Both the position numbers and the translations under genes were made by a program. 64,000 nucleotides of DNA, from positions 9,550,501 through 9,614,500 of the forward strand of contig NC_088309.1 of assembly GCF_910592395.1 (NCBI RefSeq), in the 5' to 3' direction. Positions 1 through 13,089 of this stretch are shown piece after piece; positions within the stretch are counted from its first letter, which is position 1, and each line of letters begins with the position of its first letter. Origin of the DNA: Lineus longissimus (taxonomy: Eukaryota > Nemertea > Pilidiophora > Heteronemertea > Lineidae). The notes below the pieces were generated by a model. That model was not told where the DNA came from. It was given only the letters and a program-made list of their open reading frames with translations, and searched no databases.

Positions 1-390
1 GAAAATTTCATGATATTGACCTGAAATAATTGGCCTGTGCATGAATTGTGTACATTTAATGAGTTGAGTCATCTCTTCCCATGTTCCACATTGAAAATTC
101 CATGCAATATGCCTCACCGCATCCTTACTGGTCTGATCGCAGACCTCTTCAAAAGAATTATAAGTACAGTTTATGCACAGGCTAAAAGCATGCATCATGC
201 GATAATGATCGTGCAAAGAAGTTCAGTTCCTAAACCAGCGACACCTATAGCATGCGATGTCTAATTAGGAGAGTAAATAAGGTTTCAGTACGATATTTCT
301 CTTACACTGCAAAGCCCTTCTGTCATTGTCTGTTACAAAGCTTGATAATAACGGTCACTATCTTGATTTTTATTCAGTTAAACCAGAACG
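1..390. other. Upstream region of the SLC17 gene
   Basis: No coding exon is recognised here. The stretch precedes the start codon at 391 and presumably holds the promoter and 5' untranslated part of the SLC17 gene. I see no convincing TATA box, and short open frames here have no recognisable content. Confidence 0.5.
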
Positions 391-3300
391 ATGTGTTGCA
401 AGGCGTTCTACAGGTTATTTCCCAAGCGGTACTTCCTAGCATTGCTGGGATTCACCCTGCTGTGCCTTGGCTTTGGAATGAGGACAGTCTTCAACTTGAC
501 AATAGTCCACTTAGTCACTACCAATGTCACTGACGGCAATTGTCCCAATATGACTGGAGACTGGGTAAGTCACGACGTTACATGAACAGAAGATCCGGAG
601 AAAAGGAATGAGCCATGCAGCCAGTTCATTGTGATGCAGTCTTATGACCACATGACGGCGAAGACGTCTGTCGCCAAAGATATACGTTTACACCTTTTTT
701 TCTGGATTGCACAACCAAAATCATCTTCAGCAACATCCAATGGATGCAATCATTAACTGCAAAGGGGTATATAGGCATGCTAGTATTGCGGATCATTTCG
801 TCAATTAAAGACGTTTCCTCTCTGACCAGAGCTGTCTCTGTTCACGTTAGCGCTTGGCGCTCATACTCAACACAGTCTCAACAGCTCCATTGACATTCAA
901 TGTATAATAACGCTGAAATTAATCCAAGATTCAGTGGATGTTCTACAGTGACATAATCAGGTGGCATGGAGTAACTCATACTGAACTTCTCGTAGCCTCC
1001 GCCCATATTGATGCGCGTTGTCTGAAAGCTGAGCAATGACTATACATTGAGGCCAGGGTCAATATGCGAGTGACTGCATTTTCTCAACCTCTTGTCTCAC
1101 TTGCGTCATTCAGTGTAAGCTTCCGGCCGACCAGATCATCGTATGGGACTCGGCGACCACCGGTAACGTGCTGTCCGCATATTACTACGGTTACGTCATC
1201 ACACAGATTCCGGGGGGACTCTTGGCACAGCGATACGCCGCGTACAAGTAAGTTGGGATGCCCTGCTAAGTTGTCCTTATAGATTTAGTTTACCGTCATT
1301 TTATGAAGAGCGGACGTTTGCTTTATACTGCCCTATCAAGTTCGTCCAACGCAGCGACGCGTTACGATTACGTTAAGATATACATGCAACTCAACCTGCA
1401 TTCCAGTAAAAGGCAAGTCAATTTGACCATGAGTAAAAACCCAAGATTTTAACGAAAACATTGGGACGATATTAGAAAGACGGTTCCTGAAGTTCTTTGG
1501 AGGACGATGAATCAGTGTTACGGTTCTTTTTCAGAGTATTCTAACGACGGTTTTTTTTCAGAGTATTCGGTGGCTCATTATTTATCTCGTTCCTGCTGTT
1601 CCTGATTATTCCCTTTACCATGCACATCCATTGGTCCATCCCATTCACAGTCAGGGTGGTGCAAGGACTAGTCGAGGTGGGTATACATAATCTTATCCAT
1701 AAAGTTCCCGTCGGTTCGATATAGCTCACAACAACATTTCTGATATCCAGCCAGCTTTCTCCATGTGACTAAGCTTTAATGTGCTGCTGAGCAACAAGAA
1801 GGGATCATGTATGGAAAAGGAAGAAAGAGAGATATTGAAAAGAGCATGTGATGGGCTATAATGTACCGATGAGCAATAAGAAGGGGCCGTTGATGGAAAA
1901 GGAAGAAAAAGAAGACCTTGGACGTTATGTTTCAAATCAAAATAGGCCTAATATTCTGTCTGAAAATGAACAGTATACATTGTAGCTCAATAGGGCACTA
2001 ATGAGATAAATGTGAATAAGGAGTCGACAAATACACAATGACACTGAATAAAATCAAATAAGGTCAATAACGTCAATGCTTCATTTTCATCATGTTACAG
2101 GGAGCCACTATGCCAGCCATCAATGGAGTCCTTGCGCATTGGGCAAGGAGCAGCGAGAAGAGCCGCATCCTTACAACGATGACGTCAGGTACATGTACGC
2201 CCTAGTTTTCCAACGCGTCATTGCCAAAAAAGTATCCAACGTAGGATCGAAGCATATAAAAAACCCACCACATTCATCAACAAAGAAATACATTTGCATG
2301 TACGATTTGATAACATTATCTCTGTCTTGTTGCAGGGGCATATCTTAGCGCTGCTGTCGGGCTTGGCCTGACCGGTGTCGTAACATGCAGCACTGGCGAC
2401 TGGAGGAATATATTCTTCATATTCAGTAAGTGTTTTAGGCTTACTGCAGGTATCTTCTTTTTCTTTTACTCAAGTGCAGCATGATGTCATCAAAAGTGTG
2501 AGAGACCTTTGCCATCAGTATTTAAAGTGAGATCTTGGTTGTGTTTGATTTATTATGTTCCTTATACCGGCGTGATTTACTGTGAGAGATAGGGGAGATC
2601 CATCCGGCGACTTCGCGGAACGTTATCTGACCTACCCTGCTGGGGCCTATGCTATACTCTCCCTTTAATTTCAGCTGGGGCAGGTGTGTTTGTCTGCATT
2701 GTCTGGTTTATCACCATCAGAGAGAGTCCCACCAACGATCCGGTCATTGGAACCATAGAGAAGACAAACTTCATGAAGAGTATCACAGGCAAGGCAAAGT
2801 CAGCTGGCGCAAATCAGGTACATCTAGGCCCTCTCTTTGCAACTGATAATGCTGGCTAAACTTCCTTGGTAATACCATATAAATGGGTGGCAATAGATTT
2901 ATCAAAAGCAGACATATATTTTTATATCTAAATTATTGCTTTCTATCGTGATTACCTACATGTGTATAGACATCCACGTATTGTTTTATCATGAAGGCTT
3001 ACATGTATACGTCGTAAAAACGGACTCCTTCTCCATACATGTACCCATCAACTAACGTATGTATCATGCGTCATGGTGTTGATATGACTTATGGTGCACC
3101 CTTTGGGCTTGTCTTCTAATCAAGGCTGCATCTTTCTCCACACATGTCCCCTTTTGCTCCCCGCATAAAGATATAAAGATACTGCAGATCATGGACGACC
3201 TCTGCACAAGATGGAGTCCACTGCTTTAAGAAACCTGAGAGAATATGTGCCTTTCCTGATACAAACGTCTTGGTTTGTATTTTAATGTATGCGTACTGTG

Positions 3301-5398
3301 GTTTGATTGACCTAAAGTGTAAATGTTTATAATGACCTTCTTTCTTTCAGGCCCTATCAACGCCATGGAAGGCCATCTTCACCAGTCCTCCAATATGGGC
3401 GATATTCGTAGCCAGTTTCTGCAGGTGCTGGATTCTCTATCTTCTCATCACCGAACAACCACAGTACTTCAGAGACGCTTTTTGTTTGAATCTGGATACG
3501 GTGAGTACTCACATTTCACTTTCAGTGTCCTGGAGTAAACCCTGCACCTTTTGAAAACAAAATCCACATAGAAATATGGGTAACATTTTCTAAACAAGAA
3601 TAAACATAAGACAGTTTAAAAAATAGGAAACGTCCACTATCTAAATTTACCTCAGACTTTGCGGGCTGAAATGTATTCTTGAGATTTAGAAGCCCATTTT
3701 TTGTCTATTTCACTTGCTAACATGTTAATACTCTCTCTTCAGCTCGGAGGTTTGTCCGCTCTCCCTCACATCTGTATGACTATCGTGGTGCTCTTCGGTG
3801 GGATTCTCGCAGATACCCTAATGAAGAAGAAGATTCTGAGTCGGACCGCCACAAGGAAGATATTCAATTGTGGTGGTAAGTTAGAGTTTTTTTCTAGAGT
3901 TGCCTCAATGAAGTACCAGAGAAGGCTATACAAAGCACCACCTTGTCCACGATACTAAAAATAACGTACTCTATTTTTGGCGAAATGAGTAAGCGAAAGG
4001 AAATACGTACGGAGAAGGAGAGTATCTTTCCAATGTTGGACCGATGAATTTAGGAAGTAATTGTCAGAATTTCCCTTCATTTATTTTCGCCAGATTTCTC
4101 TCTGGTAAATTATACAAGTATCCCATTTTTCTGAAACTGCAATACAGTATTTTCCTGATACTACAACAGATACATTCGTGTGAAAGATGGATGTCTTTGA
4201 AAATTTACTACAAATGTTTTTTTCTGCAGGTTTTGGAATAGAAGCCTGCTGCCTTCTCGGACTAAGTTTTATTGGTACCAGCCAACAGTGGTCAGCTTTA
4301 GCCGTGTTGACAGTCGGAGTTGCTTTTAGTGGCTTCGCTATCTCAGGTATTCCCTTCTCTTCTATCATAAAGATAAAACCACTAAACCTTCTCACAAACA
4401 CCTTGAAATAAAACTGAAATATGCCAGTGTGTTTTTTTTTAAAGTTGTGTATCAATTGATTCTGGGTGGCTCGATCGCACTTCGATTCTAGTGTCTTTAC
4501 CCACCTGCGTCTACTCCTCAAATCGTGGACTGCATGGATCCAAAATGGCGGTCTGTTTTGGCAGTCACGATGTGCAGTGGTCAAAAATAGTATGTACATT
4601 ATTACTAATATATGTTGCAAAAGTTCTCTACTCTTTTTAAGGTTACCAAGTTAATCCGCATGATCTCGCTCCGGAAAGGGCGGGCCTGATCGCTGGTATC
4701 GTAAAAATCGGCGGTATCGCCGGAATCATCATGCCTAACGTTGTCCAGTTAATGACGAAAGGCCACGTAAGTATAAACAGCAACCAACTGATCAGACCTT
4801 GGAGCGAAGGTGCCTGTGCAAAAGGCGTTTCGCAATTCTGGTTGTTTACCGTTATTTGCTACTACAACCTTAACCCATCATCTGTAATGATCACTTCATA
4901 AAGTTTGGCTATAGGCCTATAACCATAAAGCAACGATCGCATCCGATTCGTGTTTTTTTCAATTTCTTCTCACTTTTTTCAATTTTTTCCTTATCGACGG
5001 CTACTTGAAATTGGCATTCTGCATCCACACATTGTTTGGCACATTGTTCTCAGTGATACCAATCGGCGCTCTTCCACGGCCACCGCGCTTCCCGATGCTA
5101 TAACATTCCTTTTCTTGCCATTCAGACAATACAAGAGTGGGCAATTGTGTTCCAAATGTCAGCAGGGATCCATCTTGGTGGGGTCCTCTTCTACGCCATA
5201 TTCGCCTCTGGGAAGCGGCAGCCCTGGTCGGACACGCCGGAGCATAAGACGCTAGTCAGCCAACCGGCAGAGGGAGGCCCCGAACAGATCGCTGGTGAAA
5301 TAGACGCTTGGGGTGATGACGATGAGTCAACGTCCATCCTGAATGATGGGTACAGGACGTCTGACACTCAGTGGTACAGTTCTATCACGCATTACTAG
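391..5398 (+). CDS. SLC17-family transporter, vesicular glutamate transporter-like (11 exons, complete)
   Basis: A 12-TM major-facilitator anion transporter of the SLC17 family, whose vesicular members load glutamate into synaptic vesicles using the proton gradient. Exons: 391-564, 1114-1247, 1562-1676, 2101-2188, 2336-2425, 2675-2817, 3351-3500, 3743-3875, 4230-4346, 4642-4766, 5126-5398. They join in frame to 1542 nt, 513 residues. The start ATG at 391 opens a short cytosolic end and TM1, followed by an N-glycosylation-rich lumenal loop (NLT, NVT, NMT). Exon 2 carries the family signature [15 protein letters not shown]. Exon 8 has the SALPH motif typical of VGLUT TM7. The last exon has FASGKRQPW, which matches VGLUTs better than sialin, then an acidic cytosolic tail. 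The length lies between sialin (about 495) and VGLUTs (about 580), so sialin-like substrate use cannot be excluded. Family assignment is sure; the subfamily is likely but unproven. Confidence 0.9.
1527..1567 (+). repeat. Duplicated splice acceptor before SLC17 exon 3
   Basis: The polypyrimidine tract plus CAG|AGTATTC occurs twice, 28 bp apart (CAG at 1531-1533 and at 1559-1561). The second copy starts exon 3. Use of the first would meet a TAA directly after AGTATTC, so only the second is productive. Confidence 0.7.
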
Positions 5399-6564
5399 GC
5401 GTTGGATGATTTTTACTGGTTTCCGTCACATTGCAGTTGAAATCGTCTTCGAAAATGGAGACCGCACGGCCTTGGTCTCTCAACAACGGAATGCTGGAAT
5501 TGATGTTCCACAAATAGTAGGCATGTTTTTGTACCGATGGACGTAATACTATTAGGGAGTTTTATAGTAAATTATCGAAATTTGAGCAGACAATGTCATG
5601 ATAAAGTCGACAGCCGATCGTACTTTTTCCCTTGATAATGTGTTCAGAACTTTTTTCCCTGATACCGTGTTTAGAAGTATGCCGTGTTCAGAAATATGCC
5701 GTACTCAACGTTTATAATAGAGAGGTTAAGATTTTCGATCCGAGAACGGGAACGAGGTGGTATTTTGACGATAGATGTCGTATTGCCTATTGTCAGAAAT
5801 GAAATGAAACAGTGTGTTTATAATGCCTGGTATGCCTAAAAACAATGATGCAAAACAATCAGTTTGACTTGATGACGTCAACCAGAGAAAAAACCCACCT
5901 TGTTCTCTTTCTCGTTCTCGGATCGAAATCTTAACCTCTCTATCGATTCCCTCGGCCGTAGTATTACGGGATTCTAGACTTAAGCACTGTTCTCGATTGA
6001 TATAATCTTTCAGTGGAATAGAACAATAAACTCTTTGGAACTTACCTTGGTAGATTCTTATAATTAAGGGGAAAACATTTTGAAGCTTTGACAACTAATA
6101 ACATCCTTATAGGCGAACTTGTGTCTTTATGATGTAATTTATACGTGTATATAAATACAATGTCATTAGCTTGCTGTGATGTCATGTGATGCGAAGTTTG
6201 AAAACCACTCTATTGTACATTTTACGAAAAAAAGCTTAAAATGGCTACGAAAAGTTGATGTCAGTATTTTGCTTCGATTGACTCGTCGTTGGTTTTGCTT
6301 TGTCTGAATGATATTTTCAGATAATTCAGACTTTTAAGGTTTGAGACAAACTAGGAAATTACTAGTTTGAGTCATTTTGTGTTTTAAAAAATTACCTCTG
6401 GAACATTCTGCTGATTTCATATATTGCATAATGTACATATATTCGTTATAATTGTACCTTGAAGGTAAACATAGTCATTACGTGAAGTAAAAAGTAATTC
6501 ATTATGTACCATATTGATAAAATACAGATTTTCAACCAATAAAGTTCGTATATTTCCTTTCTGA
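5399..6564. other. Intergenic stretch between convergent SLC17 and dioxygenase genes
   Basis: The 3' ends of two convergent genes face each other here. Apart from the inverted-repeat element at 5717-5943 and a few imperfect copies of a GCCGTGTTCAGAA-like string near 5640-5705, I see no gene. Parts are probably the 3' untranslated regions of the neighbours. Confidence 0.5.
5717..5943. mobile_element. MITE-like element with about 28-bp terminal inverted repeats
   Basis: The left arm starts GAGAGGTTAAGATTTTCGAT at 5720 and the right arm ends with its near-perfect reverse complement at 5940. The arms extend through CCGAGAACG. Both ends are flanked by TA, as expected for a TA target-site duplication made by Tc1/mariner-type transposases. 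There is no coding capacity in the 220 bp, so it is non-autonomous. Confidence 0.75.
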
Positions 6565-6678
6565 TTAGTGGCCGCTATGCATTTTAGCCAAAGAAATGTC
6601 GTCCTTTGGTCCACCAAAGAATCCCTTTCCTTCGGATTTGAGGTCAGTTGAGCAGTCGCGGATCTTTGAATTAGGGAC
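6565..6678 (-). CDS. Alternative last exon (distal copy) of the PhyH gene
   Basis: It encodes 37 residues starting [17 protein letters not shown] and ending HSGH-stop, preceded by its own AG acceptor. The proximal copy at 6761-6877 encodes 38 residues starting [17 protein letters not shown] and ending HGGH-stop. Both fit phase 0 after the donor at 7096, so they look like mutually exclusive terminal exons created by tandem duplication. Confidence 0.8.
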   Translation of the reverse strand, partial: VPNSKIRDCSTDLKSEGKGFFGGPKDDISLAKMHSGH

Positions 6679-8949
6679 CTGCAATCAATAATGTAGTGGT
6701 GTAAGCTCAGGAATTTAGCTGTTAAAGCCATGTTTTTCTGTTGACATATAGTACATGTGGTTAGTGTCCACCATGCAAACCAGCCAAGGAAATATCTTCA
6801 TCATTTGGGTTGCCCATGAACCATTTTCCTTCCGACTTAAGATCGGTCGTACATTTTCGGATCATGGAGTTAGGGACCTGGAAACAAAAAGATTGCAAAC
6901 TGGAAACTAAAAGAACTAGGGTCTTGCTACATATTGAAAACTAAGTGAAGGCGTCTTGCTAGGCTATCGACCATCAATCGCCAGGTCGAACTTTGCACAC
7001 AGCTGTGTTCGCGCTTGTCTTTTTTGTTGATGACATCAAAATAGGGACTGGTTTTGTTGGAGAAATGTTCCGGTTTCGTTATGACGTTGACGTACCTTTT
7101 CCATCGGGGTGTATCGGGGATGGTGGTGTTCCTTGAATGGGTCATTACTGGCACGATTGTAGGACACAAGATACGACCACCTCCTGTTCGGGCTGCTGTT
7201 CTGATCGCTGCGGTGGAGTACGTTGCAGTGGAAGAATAGGGCGTCGCCTGGGTCAAGGACGGTGGGAAGGACGCCAAGCTTCTCCGAGAAGTATTCAACG
7301 CGCTCTGGGTCAGCGCCAGCCTGGTCGCCAACTCGGATGTGACTTACGCGTCCCGCTTTGTGTGATCCTGGGATGATCTGAAGGGGTAAAAAGGTCACTT
7401 TCACCTCATAATGAGTGTGATACCGGATACTTTGCTGAACTGGTCATTACTTCTCCTTTAGTTCCTGGCGAGTTGACACGCTGATTGGCCTTTTCAACAT
7501 GTAAGCAAAATACGACGAGACATAGGCGTATCATATCAAAAGATTGACGGATACAATATGAATTCATATACTAATATACGAATTCTATACGCCTCAAAAC
7601 AAATAAAAAACTGGTAATCATTGGCTTGGTGAACCGTGAACGACTGACTCTTGTTGCCTCCACAGCGCTATATGCGGCACTATTTTAGCCTTCGGCAGAA
7701 TACTGCTTACCTTTAGACAACCGTTGCTCTCGTCTGCTTTGTCCAAAGCGATCCAGGTAGTCCCCATGTCTGGCATCAGGCATCCGTTCTCGTACCAGTA
7801 ACTGTAACATTAACGTCAAATGTGAAATGTAATTCATTTTCAATTTGTCAAAGAACTTGTCGGAAACTTTAACGGAATTTCTAAAGGCTGCATCGGCTGG
7901 TTTAAAATGGTCCATCCGTGCACGTCTAATGCAAACAAGTCAAAATTACGAATAAATGTTTTGCCTACCCGTAGTCCTGATGCCAGATATGTGCGCCACC
8001 AGTGAAGGCATCCTTCAATATCACTTTTGAATGGTAATGGTAAACTTCCCCACCAAGAAGCTGAGATTAAAAGATTCAAATCGGTTTTTGCTTTGAATTG
8101 TTGCAATATAGATCTATATCCTATTTTGGCATCAAGGCATATGGTATAAATGTTTTCGAACGTTATGACAGTAACGGTATATGTATTCGTACCTGTTACT
8201 TATACAACCTTTGACAGACTCGGTGACAAGTCATGATGTTAATGTTAACTTTAACATTACGGCAATGGTGATATAGATTCCACTGAGCTTAATGGCAACA
8301 AATTGTTCATGTAGCATGACGGCTATGGTAAATGTATTGGTACGGTACGAATGTAACGCCAATCACAGTTCGTACAAGTACATCCAATTGCCCTGGCAGA
8401 TGTCTGATTAGCATCACCACGGTAATGTGGTTGCTTCACAGATAACCAACCTTCTCGAAAGTCCCGGCTACTTTCTCTGCCCTGGCCACAACGCCAGTCA
8501 CATCATCCCCTGGGTGGTTCCACAGACTGACCCTGGTCTTTCTCCCTGCCCCATCGTCTCTGCCGTACGATTTGTCCTGAGTGGCCGCATCCTTTTCGAT
8601 GGCTGTTTTCAATACGGACAGTTCCTCTGGCTCGAGGAGGCCCCTGGCGTTATGAATAAACCAATGATAGTATATGGTTCGTGTATAATCATCAATTCTG
8701 AATAAATTAGGATTTTTTAGAGTAAATGTCTTTGTTATTATTTAGCCTTATCTTTCTTCTCTCTTCATCATAGGACCATTTGTGCAGTGAGAACGTCATA
8801 AAGACCACAAGATACTTATGACCTTGTGCTATGGATATATATTGGCTTACAAACAGATATGTTTTACCTGACTACAATGTATCCATATTCATCGAAAGCC
8901 TTCTGCACATCTGGTGTCACGACGAAATCGCCATCTTTGGCTTCAAACT
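6565..8949 (-). CDS. Phytanoyl-CoA dioxygenase (PhyH) family protein, first coding exon not located
   Basis: A non-haem Fe(II)/2-oxoglutarate oxygenase of the PhyH family; the substrate is unknown. Exons in coding order: 8868-8949, 8451-8643, 7969-8060, 7711-7801, 7096-7377, then one of two terminal exons (6761-6877 or 6565-6678). All joints keep frame and add up to about 285 residues, near the usual 290-310. The iron site is visible as HQD in exon 3 ([11 protein letters not shown]) and the distal His with the 2-oxoglutarate Arg in exon 5 ([13 protein letters not shown]). [15 protein letters not shown] in exon 4 is the family's typical strand. The first located exon begins after an AG with two bases of a split codon, so a short upstream exon with the ATG must exist. 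I did not find it. Borders are good to 1-2 bases. Confidence 0.85.
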
Positions 8950-11900
8950 CTGAAAATTATGGATGAAAACGTCGTGGCGGTGCCCAAACATATCATATGG
9001 CTCAATCGCATTACTTCCCGTAGGCCCTTCACTCGAAACTATAAACGAGTGCTGTATCTTTATCAAGCTTGTTCCACACATATACATGTATATTACTTGA
9101 CAATGTAAGACCCGACATTCACTTCTTTGGCTGGTTACGCTTAGCTTACATGAGAAGGGTAGGATAAGAACAGGATAGTATGGGCTGAAGAACGTGTCTC
9201 ATATGGTTATATGGGGTTGCGAGTTATTTAATAAGGAAACGAGATTGTTACCTTGAAGTTTGTGCGGCACTGGCATCTTTATAAGGAAGATCGTGGAAAA
9301 CGATTCGGCCAAGAACCTAGAATGTGGATAGGCCCAATCCAAAATCAAACAGTAATAGACAATGAAATGATTAGTTCGATATGTAGATGTAGGCTACTTC
9401 CTTGTCACAGATTATCGAAAACAAGTCTATGTCACACGACATAGCACTATCAGCTGGTCTATGATTAAACCAGAATGAAGTAGGCCGTTTGTTGATTATT
9501 TTACCAGGATATTACAAATCTATAATCAAATAATGACAATGATGTCAAATGTGATTGTCTTCAATCAAACATACTTTTGAACTTACCTTGGTTGCGGATG
9601 TATTACATCCATCCCTTATATTAGCGGTATTCTATGGCAAGCTGATGGTAGATTGTCACAGCATCATTTTGAAAATCACATTGGCTAATTTACATGTATA
9701 GCTTCGTCCAATGCACATATATTGTTACGAATCTGGGTTAAATGCCGTTACAGACATGTTTGCAAATGAGACTTTGACATTGCTGGGGACGAACCGACAT
9801 TTGACCGACGATTATTAATTTTCATCTAGTATCTGAATGAATAAGATTAACAGGTAGATTTTTATAAGTGCACCAACACCTCTTTATTAATCAACAGACA
9901 ACAAATCGAACAGAGACTTCAGAAAGGAAAGTTGAGGATGAAAGACATTTTCTCTTACAATTTTCGATGTACATTCCGAACAGGGCCAATAAGGCCTCGT
10001 GTACTGCCTCAACCCATGATGCTCAAAAGTTGCCGGAAGTTGGCTAATGTGAATCTCGTGCATGCAGTCACGTGCAAGGAATCTAGCCTCGTTATATGAC
10101 TCTGGCCGACGTGCACAACTAGAGTACAGACCGTGGTCTTCCGACCTCAAGAAGATTTGAGTTTTTAAAAACAAATTATCATACATGTGTATTATAGTAT
10201 TTTTATTTTCCTGAAATGAAGCGAAGACGTAAGAATTCAGATTATGGAGTTTCGAATTAAGAGATTTGATAACTCTTGTAATATCTTGATTAGAGAAGAG
10301 TATTTTGATACCAATAGACTTATTGCTAATCAAACCATGATCGAAGACGAGGGCGTGGCTATTCTTTACATTGTTAGCCCGTTACATATATAGTGTTAAT
10401 CGCGCCAGTAGCCACACCTTAGGTACCTTGTAGATACGGCAAGTGTGATATTATTCAGGCTAACCCTGTTTGAACAACCCTGCCCATACATGTAACTATA
10501 TACAACATGCAGTACATGTTTAATTTCACAACCACGAAATACATCATGACTGATGATGAGAACGGTAGACCTTTTGACCACTTTCGCCATACTCCTTCCC
10601 CCAGCCAGCCAGCCAGACACACACGAACTGACATCTGACAAACCCACAAATTGGCAGCCATCAGAAATAGAATTAACCCGACTTAACTTTAATGTCCATG
10701 CCTACGAGATCTGTAGAAAACCGATATAAAATTTTCAAAAAACATCACAAAACATGCATTGCTGGTTGTTCTGAACCGGAAGTGGCCTCTGGCTATGCGC
10801 TCTCTTCAACACATGTCAAACGAATTACTGAAAATTGTAGAATGTTAAAAAAACTAGTGAAAAGCCAGACGTGGTGACCATGGCGATAGTGCAGGGCACT
10901 CACGATATCATTCGGGTACAACTGACACACTACCAAAGCAGGTGAGAGGAAGGAAAATTCCATATTTTCAGTAGGTTATAATGAGTATTTGTGAAGTGCG
11001 CGAAGATCAAATTTAGCATTGACATGTTCGTTTTTTTTAAATGAAACGAGCTGAAAAGCAAATTGTTATTAGTCAAAAATATCACTTGCATACAAATGTA
11101 CCTCACCCCTCCATTGAAAAGAACTCGATGACGAAATGCTGAATTTTCATAAGAAAGCAGAGAAGCGAAACATCTACTCTAAAAGGAGTATTTACATCAA
11201 CATGTATACAAGAAACTGACAACTAATGTATTCATAATTCATAAAGAAAATTCTTCAACAATAACTCACAACCTATATTTTAACTCCTGATGGCTACCTG
11301 GTTGTTGTCTGTTTTGTCTCATTCTCCTGGGTAAGGGAAGGTGGCTGTGGTTAGACTCCCGACATGGTCCGATTTCGTCATCCTACTAGTATTGATATAC
11401 TGCTTATATACGGGAGGGACTAGGCCTATTCCACAGCACCCAGAGTGTAGGCTTGTACCGGATCGGATGCAATTTTGTGCATTTCTTGTCATCTCTTCTG
11501 AAGCCGTCCTTTGATACTCTTACTCCTAGAGGCGGAGTATATTGAAAATCACTGGTTATGTCAGGATGTTCTGAAGCGTATTTACATGCATTGGAATGTT
11601 GTTGACAACAGCATGATTCCTCATGTAGTTTTATAGATGTCACACAATGATGTTGCTTACAACAAGTAGACATCAAGACATTTGATGAATTCACATTTTA
11701 TATCACAACTTGGTTATCACGGATCCTGGAATGGCTAGTATCGAGGAGGGAGACAAACTCCGGCTTAACTCAAGAGAGACCAAAGTTTTAGAAATATTTT
11801 TTTAGCTCTGCCAGGCCATCCCAAGAAACGTATAGACCGCCATAACAGTATATATAACTTTTTTCCTATGAGTGTAGCTGAACATGTTAAATGGAAAACC

Positions 11901-13089
11901 ATCTTCTAACGAGTCACAAATATCACATTTTGGTTTTCAGACTCGTTTTCTCACAACCAAAAGAAAGCGAAATGTTGACGTCAAATAATCTTTTTAAACA
12001 ATCTTTTCATCAACATTACGTGGAAAGGGGTAAATGTTTTTTGGGGGGACAGTCCGTTATTTTCAGCTGACCATGAAGACAATAAATCCAATGATTAAAA
12101 GCACGTTATTGTTCACCGTAGATTATGATGTTATTGAAGTTACTGCCTAGTATCGTAATTCAATGAACAGTTGAGCGTCTTTATCGCCAAAGCTCGAATA
12201 AAACGTATTGTATGTGATGTTGAACGTGTAACATGAAAGCGGCTTAACCTTTGTATTACGCTTTGCTACAGGTATGTATATGGATATTGTTTAATAATGA
12301 CGACATAAGTATACATTGTACCTTTCAGAATATCACCTGATTTACAAAAAATATCATACATCACATTGTTTACAAACATATACATGTAGTCTACATCACG
12401 ATCACAATCAGAGTATCATTGGGTACTGATATTTTCTTAAGTATTCAGGACACCGATGGTTGATGCACAATACTATACTGATTCAGAAAAACGGTGGAGG
12501 TGAATTGATTATATTACGGATCCAATGGTTTTTCTAGGGAAGCGTTTCTCGAGTATTCGGTGGTGTTTCTAGAGTATGTTAAAATGTATTCTTGAAAGTA
12601 TCAAGTAAGAACTCGTTTAGATCATAAGTACTGGTTTATATCATAAATTTGTGCTTTACATCGATAATCTAAACAATTAGTTTCATCAGTACTCGAGTAT
12701 ACATTGATGATCTAAACGAGAATTGACTAGTTTGCACCTTATACATTGTAATGTGTAATCCCTGAAAATATTTTAATGTGTTTGAAATGTTGAGCTTAAA
12801 GAAGGTGAATTCTTCATGTATAAAATATTTTTTGGTAAATCGCATGGTGACATATTTCAGACTCCGGGCAGATCACATTCAATCCTGAAACCTTAAACCA
12901 GGACTAGGAAAAAGTACGAAATTCGGACACTTTTTGGGCTACATCCAAACGCTTATCGATTTGTAACGCCCTTTTAATACCCATTATACCGATGAAACAT
13001 GGCCTGCCCTCGGCCTCATCTGGAAGCAGTTTGCTTTGCTGTATACTTTAGTCGGTTGATTTGAAGTCGTCTGCTTCTTTCCAAATTGT
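8950..13089. other. Region between the PhyH and PAL genes
   Basis: About 4 kb without a recognised gene. It should contain the missing 5' exon and promoter of the PhyH gene and the 3' end of PAL. A donor-like AAGGTAAG on the minus strand near 9587-9594 does not give a phase-compatible coding exon, so it could belong to a 5' untranslated exon. Open frames such as the 148-codon one at 9887-10333 show no recognisable domain. A GCCAGCCAGCCAGACACACAC low-complexity string lies near 10607. Confidence 0.4.
12612..12720. repeat. Short inverted repeat
   Basis: CTCGTTTAGATCAT at 12612-12625 is the exact reverse complement of the 14 bases at 12707-12720, with an AT-rich 80-base spacer. It could be a degraded MITE or chance; there are no clear target duplications. 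Confidence 0.35.

Noticed and set aside
4081-4620. 179-codon minus-strand frame antisense to SLC17
   Set aside because: It crosses exon 9 of the transporter and two intron segments in antisense with no domain; a shadow frame.
9587-9640. ATG..AAG|GTAAGT on the minus strand as the first PhyH coding exon
   Set aside because: It ends with two bases of a codon while the next exon needs one, and joining would give an early stop. It might be a 5' untranslated exon at best.
9887-10333. 148-codon minus-strand frame as a gene or the missing PhyH exon
   Set aside because: No recognisable domain, biased composition only, and no splice phase compatible with the exon at 8868-8949.
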